This document shows positions 9,908-18,854 of a DNA stretch of 64,000 nt, in pieces; position 1 is the first letter of the stretch, and every line of letters begins with the position of its first letter. The DNA comes from Blautia sp. Marseille-P3087 (GTDB lineage: Bacteria > Bacillota > Clostridia > Lachnospirales > Lachnospiraceae): contig NZ_LT635539.1 of NCBI RefSeq assembly GCF_900120195.1, positions 1,559,404 through 1,623,403 of the forward strand, written 5' to 3'. Under the pieces are notes generated by a model, which saw nothing but the letters and a program-made list of their open reading frames with translations, had not been told where the DNA came from and did no database searches. The translations under genes and the position numbers were made by a program.

Positions 9908-11080
9908 TCAGATGCGTGCAACACCTGTTCTTCCGGCAGCCTCTGCAACAGCTTTAGCTACTGCCGGTCCGACACGCTTGTCAAAAGCCTTCGGAATGAT
10001 GTTGTCCGCACTCAGCTCTTCATCACTGATCAGTGCCGCAATTGCTTTTGATGCGGCAATCTTCATCTCTTCATTGATATCACTTGCCCGCACATCAAAT
10101 GCACCACGGAATACACCCGGAAATACCAGTACGTTATTGATCTGGTTCGGGAAATCAGAACGTCCGGTTGCCACAACCTTCGCGCCGCCTTTTTTTGCTT
10201 CATCCGGCATGATTTCCGGTGTCGGGTTTGCCATTGCAAATACGATTGCATCATCTGCCATCGTGCTTACCATCTCCGAAGTTACAATATTCGGTGCAGA
10301 TACACCGACAAAAATATCTCTGCCTTTCATGGCAGTCTTCAAATCGCCGTGCAGACGCTCTTTGTTTGTGATCTCTGCCATTTCTTTCTGTGCCGGATTC
10401 ATCCATTCTTCACCCGGTGCAAGAATACCATTACGGTCAACAAGAACCACATCACCTATTCCAAGTTCAAGAAGCAGACGACAGATAGAAATACCGGCGG
10501 AACCTGCTCCGTTGATCACAACTTTTGCCTCGGAAAACTCTTTGTGTACATAACGAAGTGCATTAGTAAGACCGGCAGCCACGACGATTGCAGTTCCATG
10601 CTGGTCATCATGGAATACCGGAATGTCACATTTTTCTTTCAGTTTCTTTTCGATTTCAAAACATCTCGGAGCAGAAATATCTTCAAGGTTGATTCCTCCA
10701 AAAGATCCGGAGATCAGATAGATCGTATTGACAATCTCATCAACATCGTTGCTCTTGATGCACAGCGGAAATGCATCTACATCACCAAATGCTTTAAAGA
10801 GTGCACATTTGCCCTCCATAACCGGCATTCCGGCTTCCGGTCCGATGTTGCCAAGTCCGAGGATTGCGGAGCCATCTGTAACGACCAGACACATGTTCCA
10901 TCTTCTGGTAAGTTCATAAGATTTATTAATATCCTTCTGGATTTCCAGACATGGCTGTGCTACGCCCGGTGTATAGGCCAAAGAAAGGTCTTCTTTATTT
11001 TCTGCCGGTACACGTGTAACGACTTCAATCTTGCCCTTCCATTCTTTGTGCAGTCTCAGTGATTCTTTGGCATAATCCAT
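9908..11080 (-). CDS. Malic enzyme (malate dehydrogenase, oxaloacetate-decarboxylating)
   Basis: The 390-residue short bacterial malic enzyme decarboxylates malate to pyruvate with reduction of NAD(P). The catalytic tyrosine region is [16 protein letters not shown]. The metal-binding stretch contains [13 protein letters not shown], and the Rossmann dinucleotide loop is [15 protein letters not shown]. The long C-terminal phosphotransacetylase-like domain of larger malic enzymes is absent, which is normal for Firmicutes. CAGGAGG precedes the ATG. The FadR-type regulator gene lies 29 bp upstream in the same direction and is likely co-transcribed. Confidence 0.95.
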   Translation of the reverse strand: MDYAKESLRLHKEWKGKIEVVTRVPAENKEDLSLAYTPGVAQPCLEIQKDINKSYELTRRWNMCLVVTDGSAILGLGNIGPEAGMPVMEGKCALFKAFGDVDAFPLCIKSNDVDEIVNTIYLISGSFGGINLEDISAPRCFEIEKKLKEKCDIPVFHDDQHGTAIVVAAGLTNALRYVHKEFSEAKVVINGAGSAGISICRLLLELGIGDVVLVDRNGILAPGEEWMNPAQKEMAEITNKERLHGDLKTAMKGRDIFVGVSAPNIVTSEMVSTMADDAIVFAMANPTPEIMPDEAKKGGAKVVATGRSDFPNQINNVLVFPGVFRGAFDVRASDINEEMKIAASKAIAALISDEELSADNIIPKAFDKRVGPAVAKAVAEAAGRTGVARI

Positions 11081-11109
11081 CTTATTTTCCTCCTGTATAT
11101 CTCTGCGGT

Positions 11110-11814
11110 TTATTTTTGCTGCATTTCATCTATGCATTTTTCAATCGTATCCATATGTTCTGACATGCAGAGTTCTGCCTGTCTGTCATCGTTATTTATT
11201 ATCGCCTCTACAAGCCGACGATGCTGCTCATCGATCTGCACTTCCGAGTGATCTTTCTGCATAATATAATCCCGGATTCCGGAAATTGTATTCTCTGTAA
11301 GCTGATCTGCCGCCGTAAGCACGCTGAAGATCATCGGATTGTTGGCAATCTTTGCAATCTTTGTGTGTAATTCTTTATCAATCTCTCCGCGGCTCTTCTC
11401 ATCCTCTGCCATATCCATCCGAGCCAGAATACGCAGAAGTTCTGCAGCATCCAGTGGTGTACATTTCCTTGCTGCAAGGATCGCCGATTCTCTTTCGAGT
11501 GCTGCACGAAGCTGCTGGTTCTGTCTGATATAACCATTGTTCAATTTAAAAAGAATCGATAACGGCCCGATGAGCCAGCTATCAAGATCATCTGCTATAT
11601 AATTACCGCCGCCCGGTACCGGTTTGATGATTCCAAGAAATTCCAGCGCTCTGAGCGCCTCACGTACTGCCGGTCGGGACACTCCCATTGTCTCTGCCAT
11701 CGTTCGTTCTGCCGGAAGCGCATCCCCCGCTTTCAGACGTCCTCTCTGGATATTATCCGTGATCTGGTTCAATATTCCATTAAACGTCCGCTCGTCTCCG
11801 ATTTCTTTAAACAT
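11110..11814 (-). CDS. GntR-family transcriptional regulator, FadR subfamily
   Basis: The 234-residue protein has an N-terminal winged helix (residues about 8-75) with the GntR pattern LKAGDALPAERTMAETMGVSR followed by AVREALRALEFLGII. A C-terminal all-helical FCD ligand-binding domain follows. FCD regulators usually sense small carboxylates. Its position upstream of malic enzyme suggests control of organic-acid metabolism, but this is inference from context. I placed the start at 11814 because AGGAGGT lies seven bases upstream. The longer frame to 11868 lacks a site. Confidence 0.9.
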   Translation of the reverse strand: MFKEIGDERTFNGILNQITDNIQRGRLKAGDALPAERTMAETMGVSRPAVREALRALEFLGIIKPVPGGGNYIADDLDSWLIGPLSILFKLNNGYIRQNQQLRAALERESAILAARKCTPLDAAELLRILARMDMAEDEKSRGEIDKELHTKIAKIANNPMIFSVLTAADQLTENTISGIRDYIMQKDHSEVQIDEQHRRLVEAIINNDDRQAELCMSEHMDTIEKCIDEMQQK

Positions 11815-11901
11815 ATCCCTACCTCCTGCATTCTCTACTAATATATCATTTCCGACAGTTGTCGGCAAGTCTTCCCTCGTGTTCCAACTGGATTCTTTTA
11901 T

Positions 11902-12044
11902 GATTACTGTTCACTCCGTTCACAGTAACCTGGTCAAAATGCGTTTCAAATCACCTTCGGTGATGGCATTTTGCCCTGTATGTCTCGGGATTTTGCCATA
12001 TTCATGGCAAAACACCTCGCGGAATATTACCTGCTAACAATAAC
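11902..12044 (+). repeat. Dispersed hairpin repeat, full-length copy with decayed end (family R1)
   Basis: This 143-bp copy matches the element at 33264-33405 along its length: ATTACTGTTCACTCCGTTCA, CAAATCACCTTCGGTGATG, GTATGTCTCGGGATTTTGCC and the CATGGCAAAACACCTCGCGG segment. The right terminal repeat has drifted (CTAACAATAAC). It holds internal hairpins and no open frame. It lies between the divergent FadR-type regulator and lipoprotein genes. Confidence 0.85.
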
Positions 12045-12092
12045 CTCTTATGTACATTTTGTGTTTTATTTCTAAACTTTTTCCATATTATA

Positions 12093-12120
12093 TTGACAAG
12101 TTGAAAAAAGAACGCATAAT
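12093..12120 (+). promoter_or_regulatory. Sigma-A type promoter for the lipoprotein at 12161
   Basis: TTGACA (12093-12098) and CATAAT (12115-12120) are 16 bp apart, about 40 bp before the lipoprotein start. The -35 box is a perfect consensus. Confidence 0.75.
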
Positions 12121-12160
12121 GGGAGGTATATATTATTTATTAAGTAAGGGAGATTATCTT

Positions 12161-12718
12161 ATGAAAAAAAGAAACATTTTGCTTTTTTCAGCAATCGCTG
12201 CCGCATCGATCACCATGGCGGGCTGTGGTTTTTCCGCAGAAGATCCTGCTGACAGCCAGGCTGTATCCATAACACCAGAAGCAGAAGTCACCGCTACACC
12301 GGCTCCTACAGCCACTCCTGCTCCTACCGCTACACCAGCTCCAACCGTAACTCCGGCAGCAGGCGCTTCCGGCACAGACGCTGCAGGCACTGCAGCAGCA
12401 GATGGAACCACAACAGATGGAACTGCTTCTGACGGATCAACTTCTGCAGACAGTACTTCCTCTGATGCATCTGCCGGTACTGACTCAGGCTCTGATACAG
12501 GCGCTTCCAGTACAAGTACTTCTTCAGGAGATGCTTCTTCCTCTGTAGGAAATTCTTTCACTTCCTTCATGGATGCATACGGTACACCAATTGAGTATGA
12601 GCCTGCATATGATGCAAACGGCAACGAAGTAGGCGGTGTTTATTCCTACAACGACTTCTCCGTTACAACAGACTTCACTTCCGGAAGCGAAGTTGTGACA
12701 GCAGTTGATTATTATTGA
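12161..12718 (+). CDS. Small secreted lipoprotein with Pro/Ala/Thr and Ser/Asp/Thr-rich linker
   Basis: The 185-residue protein has a signal peptide ending in lipobox TMAGCG, so it is likely lipid-anchored. Residues about 40-65 are repeats of the type TPAPTA. A Gly/Ser/Asp/Thr-rich stretch runs to about 130. A short folded-looking tail (NSFTSFMDAYGTPIEYEPAY and on) ends in DYY. The low-complexity middle looks like a wall-spanning linker that presents the C-terminal module. GGGAG lies upstream of the ATG at 12161, and the frame can be read further upstream without a site. Function is unknown. Confidence 0.85.
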   Translation: MKKRNILLFSAIAAASITMAGCGFSAEDPADSQAVSITPEAEVTATPAPTATPAPTATPAPTVTPAAGASGTDAAGTAAADGTTTDGTASDGSTSADSTSSDASAGTDSGSDTGASSTSTSSGDASSSVGNSFTSFMDAYGTPIEYEPAYDANGNEVGGVYSYNDFSVTTDFTSGSEVVTAVDYY

Positions 12719-12730
12719 TTTTAACCTCAA

Positions 12731-12769
12731 AAAATCCCTCACTCATCACTGAGTGGGGGATTCTTTTTT
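12731..12769. terminator. Bidirectional terminator between convergent genes
   Basis: The hairpin AATCCCTCACTCA / TGAGTGGGGGATT is flanked by AAAAAA on the left and TTTTTT on the right. It can therefore stop both the plus-strand lipoprotein transcript and the minus-strand symporter transcript. It overlaps the symporter stop codon at 12746. Confidence 0.85.
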
Positions 12770-14149
12770 CTTCGTTCTTTCGTATTCTTTCAGTTCTTTC
12801 AGAGCTTTCTCGCCCTGCGGATACAAGATGATAATATTAAAGACCGTCATCAGTCCGATTCCGACATCACCCAGATCCCACACAAATGTGTAAGCTGCAA
12901 GGCCGCCGATGAACAGCATCACAAGCGCCAGCACTTTGTACGCAGTCTGTGAAGCCCAGTTATCGCCAAAAAGGTATGCAACATTGCTTCTCGCATAAAA
13001 CAGGATGCCAAGGAATGTTGAAAAACTGAATAAAAACAGCGTTGCCGCAATAAAGATCACGCCAAACCGCCCAAGATGATGTTCCATAGCCGTCTGCAGA
13101 AGACCCATTCCGGAAAGTCCGACAACTTTCTCTTCCGGTGCGAGCAGCATAATAAATGCTGTACAGCTGCAGATCACGATCGTATCGACAAATACACCGA
13201 GCGCCTGAACCAGTCCGGCTTTGACCGGCTGATCACATTCCGCTGCTGCTGCCGCACACGGAGCAGACCCGGAACCTGCTTCATTCGAAAACAATCCACG
13301 TTTGATTCCATTCATAAGAACTGCGCCAAAACCACCTGCTGCAGCCTGTCGGAATCCAAATGCTTCCGCAAAAATTCTTGCAAAAACACCTGGCAGACTT
13401 CCAATATTCATCACAATGATCAGAATCGTGATTGCAAAATAGCATACCGCCATGACCGGCACTACCATATCCAGAATCTTAACTGTCGCATCTTTACGAA
13501 GCACGATCACAGCAGCCACAGCAACGAGTACTACCGTCGTATAGATCGGCGGAATTGAAAATGCATTTTTAAAAGAGGAAACAACGGAATTACTGATTAC
13601 CTGACTGATACCGCACCAGCATATCAGACCGGAGATTGCAAACAACACAGAAATTACCACTTTGTTTCTCTTTTTCTTCTGTTTTTCTTCTACATATGCA
13701 TGAATATAATACGCCGGACCGCCACGGTAACCACCGTACAGCGGATCTTTTTCTTTATAAAGCTGTGCCAGTGTCGCTTCAATAAAAGCTGTTGACGAAC
13801 CGATAATTGCCGTCACCCACATCCAGAAAACCGCACCGGCGCCGCCTGCTGAAATCGCCGCGACAACACCGACCAGATTTCCCATACCGACACGGGTTGC
13901 CGTCGAAACGATCAGTGTCTGAAATGAAGACAAACTGTTTTTATCTTGTTTCTTCTCGACCAGTGCCTGCACCATATCCGGAAATAACCGGATCGGCAGA
14001 AAACGCGTCCGAACCGTAAAATAAATTCCTGTAGGAATCAGTAATATAATCAGAAGCGAAATCCCCAGAGTGCTGCCGCCCGGCAGTGGAATCTGCACCA
14101 GATCTCCCCACAGAAAACTATATACTTTCTCAATCAGAGTAACTATCAT
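12746..14149 (-). CDS. Sodium:alanine (glycine) symporter, AGCS family
   Basis: The 467-residue membrane protein has about ten to eleven hydrophobic helices. It carries the AGCS family signature region TATRVGMGNLVGVVAAISAGG, together with DPLYGGYRGGPAYYI and GLFSNEAGSGSAPCAAAAAE. It should import alanine or glycine with Na+, which fits the predicted Na+-coupled ATP synthase elsewhere in the window. The start has GAGGGT upstream. It is transcribed alone, divergent from thiT, and ends in a shared terminator. Confidence 0.95.
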   Translation of the reverse strand: MIVTLIEKVYSFLWGDLVQIPLPGGSTLGISLLIILLIPTGIYFTVRTRFLPIRLFPDMVQALVEKKQDKNSLSSFQTLIVSTATRVGMGNLVGVVAAISAGGAGAVFWMWVTAIIGSSTAFIEATLAQLYKEKDPLYGGYRGGPAYYIHAYVEEKQKKKRNKVVISVLFAISGLICWCGISQVISNSVVSSFKNAFSIPPIYTTVVLVAVAAVIVLRKDATVKILDMVVPVMAVCYFAITILIIVMNIGSLPGVFARIFAEAFGFRQAAAGGFGAVLMNGIKRGLFSNEAGSGSAPCAAAAAECDQPVKAGLVQALGVFVDTIVICSCTAFIMLLAPEEKVVGLSGMGLLQTAMEHHLGRFGVIFIAATLFLFSFSTFLGILFYARSNVAYLFGDNWASQTAYKVLALVMLFIGGLAAYTFVWDLGDVGIGLMTVFNIIILYPQGEKALKELKEYERTKKKESPTQ

Positions 14150-14307
14150 ACTTTAAACCCTCTTCCATTTCTCACATACCCGAAAAAACTCCGGGCAGAT
14201 ACTATCTCAGTATAGCCCATATTAACCCTTAAGCGCAAGCACTTTTGGGGTTTAAAGTCAAAAACTTTAAATAATCTAAGATTCATTGTCACACCCTCCC
14301 GCAGTAC

Positions 14308-14336
14308 TTGACGGTTAGATTATATTTGTTTATAAT
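14308..14336 (+). promoter_or_regulatory. Promoter of the TPP riboswitch-thiT unit
   Basis: TTGACG (14308-14313) and TATAAT (14331-14336) are separated by 17 bp and lie about 55 bp before the riboswitch. This is near-consensus for the housekeeping sigma factor. Confidence 0.8.
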
Positions 14337-14390
14337 GGATTTGTCTGATGAATACTGTTTATTCAGACATTTCTAATTACATACAGATTG

Positions 14391-14485
14391 ATGACAGGGG
14401 AGCTTGTACAACAGGCTGAGAGGAAGTTTGTAACTTCGACCCATAACCTGATTTGGATAATGCCAGCGTAGGGATGCGTTAGACG
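14391..14485 (+). promoter_or_regulatory. TPP riboswitch (THI element)
   Basis: The conserved TPP aptamer blocks are present in order: ACAGGGGAGC, the CTGAGAGGAAG pyrimidine-binding arm, GACCCATAACCTGAT, and GGATAATGCCAGCGTAGGGA for the pyrophosphate arm. It lies directly upstream of a thiamine transporter gene, as expected. The sequence after the aptamer (14486-14560) holds a small CCCG...CGGG pairing near the ribosome binding site. Control could therefore be at translation initiation or by early termination. I did not find a clear T-tailed hairpin. Confidence 0.95.
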
Positions 14486-14574
14486 ATTTGAAGTGCATTT
14501 GACCCGATTACGGGGAGGCGTGACATTTTATGATCTCTTTTGTTTTCAGTCGAAGACGAGGGAGGTCTTATTTT

Positions 14575-15249
14575 ATGTTCAGCTTTATGGTAACAAGCGA
14601 AGGCGGACTGACAACAGCCGGATATGCCATCGCGATCATCGCAGGAATCGTTCTGTTCCTCGCCGCGATCTACTTTGCAGGCAAAAATTCAGAAAAGAAA
14701 AAACTCACAACAAGACAGCTTGTTTTCTGTGCTGTAGCAATGGCGCTTGCCTTTGTTACTTCTTATCTTAAAATCTTCACCCTTCCATGGGGCGGAAGCG
14801 TCACACTCTGCAGTATGCTTTTCATCGTACTGGTTGCTAACTGGTATGGCGTAGGCACCGGCATCACCGTTGGTCTTGCTTACGGAATCCTGCAGTTCAT
14901 TCAGGAACCATATGTACTTTCCTTTTTCCAGGTATGCTGTGATTACATCCTTGCATTCGCCGCTCTTGGTATTGCCGGCTTCTTTGCAAAACAGAGCCAT
15001 GGCCTTCTGAAAGGTTACATCGCAGCTGTGATCGCACGAGGATTTTTCCACGCACTCGGCGGATACCTGTACTGGATGAGCTACATGCCGGATAATTTCC
15101 CGAAATCACTCACAGCTATCTACCCGATCGTATATAACTACAGCTACCTGCTCGCAGAAGGAATCATCACTGTGATCGTGATCTCTATTCCTGCCGTGTC
15201 CAAAGCACTGACTCAGGTAAAGAAGGCAGCACTGGGTACTTCCCTGTAA
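14575..15249 (+). CDS. thiT: Energy-coupled thiamine transporter ThiT
   Basis: The 224-residue S component of an ECF transporter has six hydrophobic helices. The family-diagnostic region RQLVFCAVAMALAFVTSYLK is followed by a LPWGGSVTLCSML segment, and the family tryptophan/tyrosine-rich loops are visible (ANWYGVGTGIT). It binds thiamine outside the cell and relies on a shared EcfA/EcfT engine, plausibly the one encoded at 16202-18743. I set the start at 14575 because GGGAGGT lies ten bases upstream. The frame can be extended to 14530 without a site. It is controlled by the TPP riboswitch just upstream. Confidence 0.95.
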   Translation: MFSFMVTSEGGLTTAGYAIAIIAGIVLFLAAIYFAGKNSEKKKLTTRQLVFCAVAMALAFVTSYLKIFTLPWGGSVTLCSMLFIVLVANWYGVGTGITVGLAYGILQFIQEPYVLSFFQVCCDYILAFAALGIAGFFAKQSHGLLKGYIAAVIARGFFHALGGYLYWMSYMPDNFPKSLTAIYPIVYNYSYLLAEGIITVIVISIPAVSKALTQVKKAALGTSL

Positions 15250-15357
15250 CCCGCAAGTTCACACTTGCAAGTGTAAAGAAAAACCGCAAAGGGACTTGCC
15301 AGTCCCCTTGCAACCCCTGGGCGAAATGTAAGACGGAGACTTTGTCTTATGTAGCAC
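15250..15357 (+). other. Structured 3'-UTR element, copy 1 (family R2), directly after thiT
   Basis: Beginning at the base after the thiT stop, this stretch folds as stem 1 (GCAAGTTCACACTTGC), a conserved single strand (TGTAAAGAA then ACCGCAAAG), stem 2 (GGGACTTGCCAGTCCC), a conserved CCCTGGGC, and a third stem (TAAGAC/GTCTTA). A second copy follows the ecfT stop at 16202 on the other strand. The two share the unpaired segments while stem 1 changes on both arms (compensatory change). This looks like a selected RNA structure. Confidence 0.6.
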
Positions 15358-15677
15358 CCTTAGAAAAATTCTCCTGGTGTTTCAGATCAGCAATTTCTCG
15401 TATAAATGATATTGCTGTATATAAAAATAGCGGGATTCTTCTCTGCCTTATGGAGAAGATGTCCTGCTGTTTTTTCATTCTGCTGGTTACTATGTCAGTA
15501 ATTAGTCGGCATTGTTCTGATATTTATTCTGCTGCTACTCTGCTAATATTCTGCTGTTATTTTCCTGGTCTCCTGCTCTTCTCCACAAATTTGGTTGACC
15601 TGGAACTCCGCTCCCACAAACCGAGTCATCTTCCAGCTCCTGCTTCAATGACTTTCAAGCAAGTTTCCGTAGTCTAA

Positions 15678-15975
15678 GTCATCCCTTTTCATGTATTCCG
15701 TTGACCTTTGTCAGACTTACTCTTCTCCAGATCATCCATTTTCATGCGCCCCGTTGACTCTTGTCAGATTTATTCTTCTCTAAGTCATCCATTTTTCCTA
15801 GATTCCATTGACTCCCTGACACCTTATCAATCCACAGGGCAATTCATCCTCTCAATTTCGTTGATCCCCTAACAGCTTTCCGTTCCACGGGTCAATTCAT
15901 CCTCTCAATTTCATTGATCCCCTGACGCCTTTCCCATCCACGGGGCAATTCATCTTCCCAAATTCCGTTGACTCC
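15678..15975. repeat. Tandem repeat, about 53-bp unit, five to six degenerate copies
   Basis: Units begin near 15678, 15732, 15785, 15843, 15896 and 15949. Each starts with a TCATCC-type segment followed by CC(G/A)TTGA(C/T). The two units at 15843 and 15896 are nearly identical (TTCATCCTCTCAATTTC(G/A)TTGATCCCCT). Older units to the left are more diverged. The rest of 15358-16096 holds no credible gene. A hairpin with arms CCAGAATTCCC and GGGATTCTGG is at 16032-16070. Confidence 0.75.
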
Positions 15976-16096
15976 TCCACTACTTACTTCTCTCTCAGTC
16001 ACCTCACACCCATAGAATGAAAAAATACCAGAATTCCCTTCCCCATACGGAGACCAGGGATTCTGGCATTTCTCATATTCCTGCATACTTATACAC

Positions 16097-16201
16097 CCTC
16101 GGAGGCTTAAAAAGCCCAGGGTGTGCAGAGGGGAACGGCGAGTTCCTCTTTGCGGTCTTCTTTACATGTCAATGTAAATTGACGGGTTCCAGGGCAGTCC
16201 C
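16097..16201 (-). other. Structured 3'-UTR element, copy 2 (family R2), directly after ecfT
   Basis: Read on the minus strand from just after the ecfT stop, it shows the same order of parts as copy 1. Stem 1 is TCAATTTACATTGA, followed by TGTAAAGAA and ACCGCAAAG, then stem 2 (GAGGAAC/GTTCCCCTC), CCCTGGGC, and a closing stem with GGCTT/AAGCC inside ACCCT/AGGGT and CTGCA/TGCAG. It is sense-oriented relative to ecfT, just as copy 1 is to thiT. Confidence 0.6.
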
Positions 16202-17029
16202 CTAGAAAGGATTGTAGAATCGTCCAAACTTAATGGTTACTATAAGGCTCACCACCACCAGCACCACACCGATCCCAAGTGCCACAAAATCCCGTACAGC
16301 AAATGGTCTTCTGGTGTACCATGTACGTTTCTTATTCTTTCCGAATCCACGAAGCTCCATGGCATTGGAAATAGTATCGATCCGGTTCAGGCTTGTCAGG
16401 ATCAGCGGAAGCAGGATATTGACCGAGTTTTTCAATCGTGAGAAGAAATGCTCATTCTTTCCGAGCTCCACGCCTCTCGCCTGCTGCGCCTGACTGATAC
16501 TGTGATAATCTCTCTGGATATCCGGAATATAGCGAAGTGCGATTGCCACAGAATATCCTACTTTATAGGAGATTCCGATACTGTTCAGGCTCGCCGCAAA
16601 TTCACTTGGATTCGTCGCCGAGATAAACAAGATTGCTACCGGCAGCGCCACAAAATATTTCAGTGAAATATTCAGCATATAAAACAGCTGTTCCGCCGTC
16701 ACATCGTATCTCCAGAAAAGATGACAGAGCACATGTCTCGTTCCATACAGATTCGTTCCCTGATTCGGATCAAATAAGAAAATGAACAAATTATTCAGGA
16801 GCAGAAAAACAAGCATAAAGATCATCATAAAACGGACTTCCCGGTATTTGATCTTGCTGAGTTTAAATGCAACAAGACTTACTGCGAACAGTCCTAGCAG
16901 CACCCATGTGTTGTATGTGATCATACTTGCGAACGTGAACAACAGGAAAAAGGCCAGCTTTGTGGTTCCCGTCATCTTATGTACAACGCTGTCGCGATCC
17001 AGATAATTCAAAACAGTCTTAGCGGCCAT
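16202..17029 (-). CDS. ecfT: ECF transporter transmembrane protein EcfT
   Basis: This 275-residue integral membrane coupling subunit of an energy-coupling factor transporter links the ATPases to substrate-specific S components. It has about five to six hydrophobic segments. The two Ala-Arg-Gly-type coupling motifs are visible as QAQQARGVELG near residue 180 and SNAMELRGFGKNKKR near 230. Its start overlaps the ecfA end by 11 bp, so they are translationally coupled. It should power the S component encoded upstream and possibly ThiT. Confidence 0.95.
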   Translation of the reverse strand: MAAKTVLNYLDRDSVVHKMTGTTKLAFFLLFTFASMITYNTWVLLGLFAVSLVAFKLSKIKYREVRFMMIFMLVFLLLNNLFIFLFDPNQGTNLYGTRHVLCHLFWRYDVTAEQLFYMLNISLKYFVALPVAILFISATNPSEFAASLNSIGISYKVGYSVAIALRYIPDIQRDYHSISQAQQARGVELGKNEHFFSRLKNSVNILLPLILTSLNRIDTISNAMELRGFGKNKKRTWYTRRPFAVRDFVALGIGVVLVVVSLIVTIKFGRFYNPF

Positions 17030-18743
17030 TGCTGCGCACCTCCCTGTCTTCTCCGATAAATCTTTCTACAAATGCTTCCGGCGGTGTGATCTCACACTGC
17101 TTTGCCAGCGTAAACAGACTGGTTTCTTTCAACGCTGCTCTCTCGATCAGTTCCGGATCACACAGAACTTCCGAAGCTCTGCGATCCGCAATCAGCTGTC
17201 CATCTGAGAATACCAGTGCACGCGGTGTGTACTCCAGCATCAGGTGCATATCATGCGTAATCATCACAACCGTCACGCCACGTTCATTCAGCTTACGCAA
17301 AAACTCCATGATTTCTGTATAATGTTTGAAATCCTGTCCTGCCGTCGGTTCATCCAGAATGATCAGTTCCGGATCCTGCACCAGCACACTTGCGATCGTC
17401 ACACGCTTTTTCTGTCCAAAACTAAGCGCCGATACCGGCCAGTTACGAAACGGATAAAGTCCACAGATTTTCAGTGTATCTTCTACCTTCTGACGAACCT
17501 CCGACTCAGGCATCCCAGCCTTTTGAAGACTCAGCGCCACCTCATCGAAAATCATTGTTTTTGAAATCATCTGATTCGGATTCTGCATGACATATCCGAT
17601 ATATTTTGCACGGTGACGGATATTTTCTTTCAAAAGATCTTTACCGCGGAAGGTAATTTCCCCGGAATCCGGATCTTCAAATCCACAGATCAGCTTGGAA
17701 AATGTCGATTTGCCGGCACCGTTTCGCCCCACAATACTGACCATTTCGCCCTTGTCGATCGACAGACTGACGTTTCGAAGCGTCTGCTGCCCCTTCGTAT
17801 ATCCGAAGTTTAAATGCTTCACTTCCAGAAGCTTTTCACGCTCTCCGGTATCTTTCGGAAGTGGCTGTGCCTCAAACCATTCCTTAAGTTTCTTACGATC
17901 CGTCCCATCCAGTACAACAGAATCTACATGTGCCGGTTTCTTTTCCTTCGTAATTTCAATCCCTGCGTAACGCATTGCTGTCACATAAAGCGGCTCACGG
18001 ATACCATTGTCACTGAGCAGGCTCGTAGAAAGAAGCTCGTCCGGTGTCAGATCCGCAAGAATCGTTCCGTCATTGACCAGCACGATACGGTCCACGTTTC
18101 GCCAGAGTACATCCTCAAGGCGATGTTCAATGATCAGAACCGTCGTGCCTGTTTTTTTCTGAATTTCATCAATCAGCTCGATTGCCTGCTTGCCGGCTGC
18201 CGGATCAAGGTTTGCCAGTGGCTCATCAAACAGAAGAATTTTGACCTGATCAACCATAACACCCGCAAGGCTGACCCTCTGCTTCTGTCCGCCGGACAGC
18301 TCGTGCGGTGCATAATCCAGATGGTTTTCAATTCCGACAAGCTCTGCGGCATGACGGGTGATCGCATGCATTTCATCCTGAGGTGTGCAACTGTTTTCCA
18401 GGGCAAAAGCAATGTCTTCACCTACTGTCAGTCCGATAAACTGTCCGTCCGGATCCTGCAAAACCGTTCCCACGTGGGCAGACAGGTCAAAAATACTGCT
18501 GTGCGGTGCATCCACACCATCCACGGTCAGCGTACCTTTACATTCTCCCGGATTGGAAAAAGGATTCAGACCATTAATGCATCCTGCAAGCGTACTCTTG
18601 CCACTGCCGGACGGTCCTGCGATCAGCACCTTTTCACCCGGATAAATATCCAGATTGATTCCCGTCAGTGTGGGCTTCTTCTGCGCCCGGTACTGGAATG
18701 AAAAATCTTTGAATGAAATAACAGGGGATTTTTTTTCAGTCAT
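17019..18743 (-). CDS. ECF transporter ATPase, fused double ABC domain
   Basis: The 574-residue protein holds two complete ABC ATPase domains. Domain 1 (about 8-245) has Walker A GPSGSGKST, signature LSGGQKQR and Walker B ILLFDEPLANLD. Domain 2 (about 305-540) has Walker A GRNGAGKST, signature-like LSFGQKKRV and Walker B LIILDEPTAGQD. The second signature begins LSFGQ, a common variant. It replaces the separate EcfA1 and EcfA2 subunits found in many Firmicutes. It lies between the S component gene and ecfT and energises vitamin-type uptake at the inner face of the membrane. Confidence 0.95.
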   Translation of the reverse strand: MTEKKSPVISFKDFSFQYRAQKKPTLTGINLDIYPGEKVLIAGPSGSGKSTLAGCINGLNPFSNPGECKGTLTVDGVDAPHSSIFDLSAHVGTVLQDPDGQFIGLTVGEDIAFALENSCTPQDEMHAITRHAAELVGIENHLDYAPHELSGGQKQRVSLAGVMVDQVKILLFDEPLANLDPAAGKQAIELIDEIQKKTGTTVLIIEHRLEDVLWRNVDRIVLVNDGTILADLTPDELLSTSLLSDNGIREPLYVTAMRYAGIEITKEKKPAHVDSVVLDGTDRKKLKEWFEAQPLPKDTGEREKLLEVKHLNFGYTKGQQTLRNVSLSIDKGEMVSIVGRNGAGKSTFSKLICGFEDPDSGEITFRGKDLLKENIRHRAKYIGYVMQNPNQMISKTMIFDEVALSLQKAGMPESEVRQKVEDTLKICGLYPFRNWPVSALSFGQKKRVTIASVLVQDPELIILDEPTAGQDFKHYTEIMEFLRKLNERGVTVVMITHDMHLMLEYTPRALVFSDGQLIADRRASEVLCDPELIERAALKETSLFTLAKQCEITPPEAFVERFIGEDREVRSNGR

Positions 18744-18800
18744 TTAAACACCTCAAAATTATATTATTACAATAAAATAATCCAAAAATAACAGCATAGA

Positions 18801-18843
18801 AAAAGCCTTTTCACAAGCCATAAAAGCTACATGAGAAGGCTTT
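18801..18843 (-). terminator. Terminator between the S component gene and ecfA
   Basis: On the minus strand, AAAGCCTTCTCA pairs with TGAAAAGGCTTT and is followed by TTTTTC. It begins about 12 bp after the stop of the S component gene and ends about 60 bp before ecfA. It may reduce read-through and so make more S component than ATPase. Confidence 0.75.
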
Positions 18844-18854
18844 GTCATCATATC

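Noticed and set aside
12154..12624. 156-residue minus-strand Val/Ala/Pro-rich frame
   Set aside because: It is the antisense shadow of the low-complexity linker of the lipoprotein at 12161-12718.
14486..14574. Intrinsic terminator as the TPP riboswitch expression platform
   Set aside because: No GC-rich stem with a T-tract was found; control at the ribosome binding site is at least as likely.
15678..15975. CRISPR-like or coding repeat
   Set aside because: Units are contiguous and degenerate with no unique spacers, and the open frame crossing them on the minus strand (15892-16086) has no ribosome site and breaks in the older units.
17814..18701. 295-residue plus-strand open frame
   Set aside because: Antisense to the fused EcfA gene with its clear ABC motifs; no ribosome site and implausible composition.
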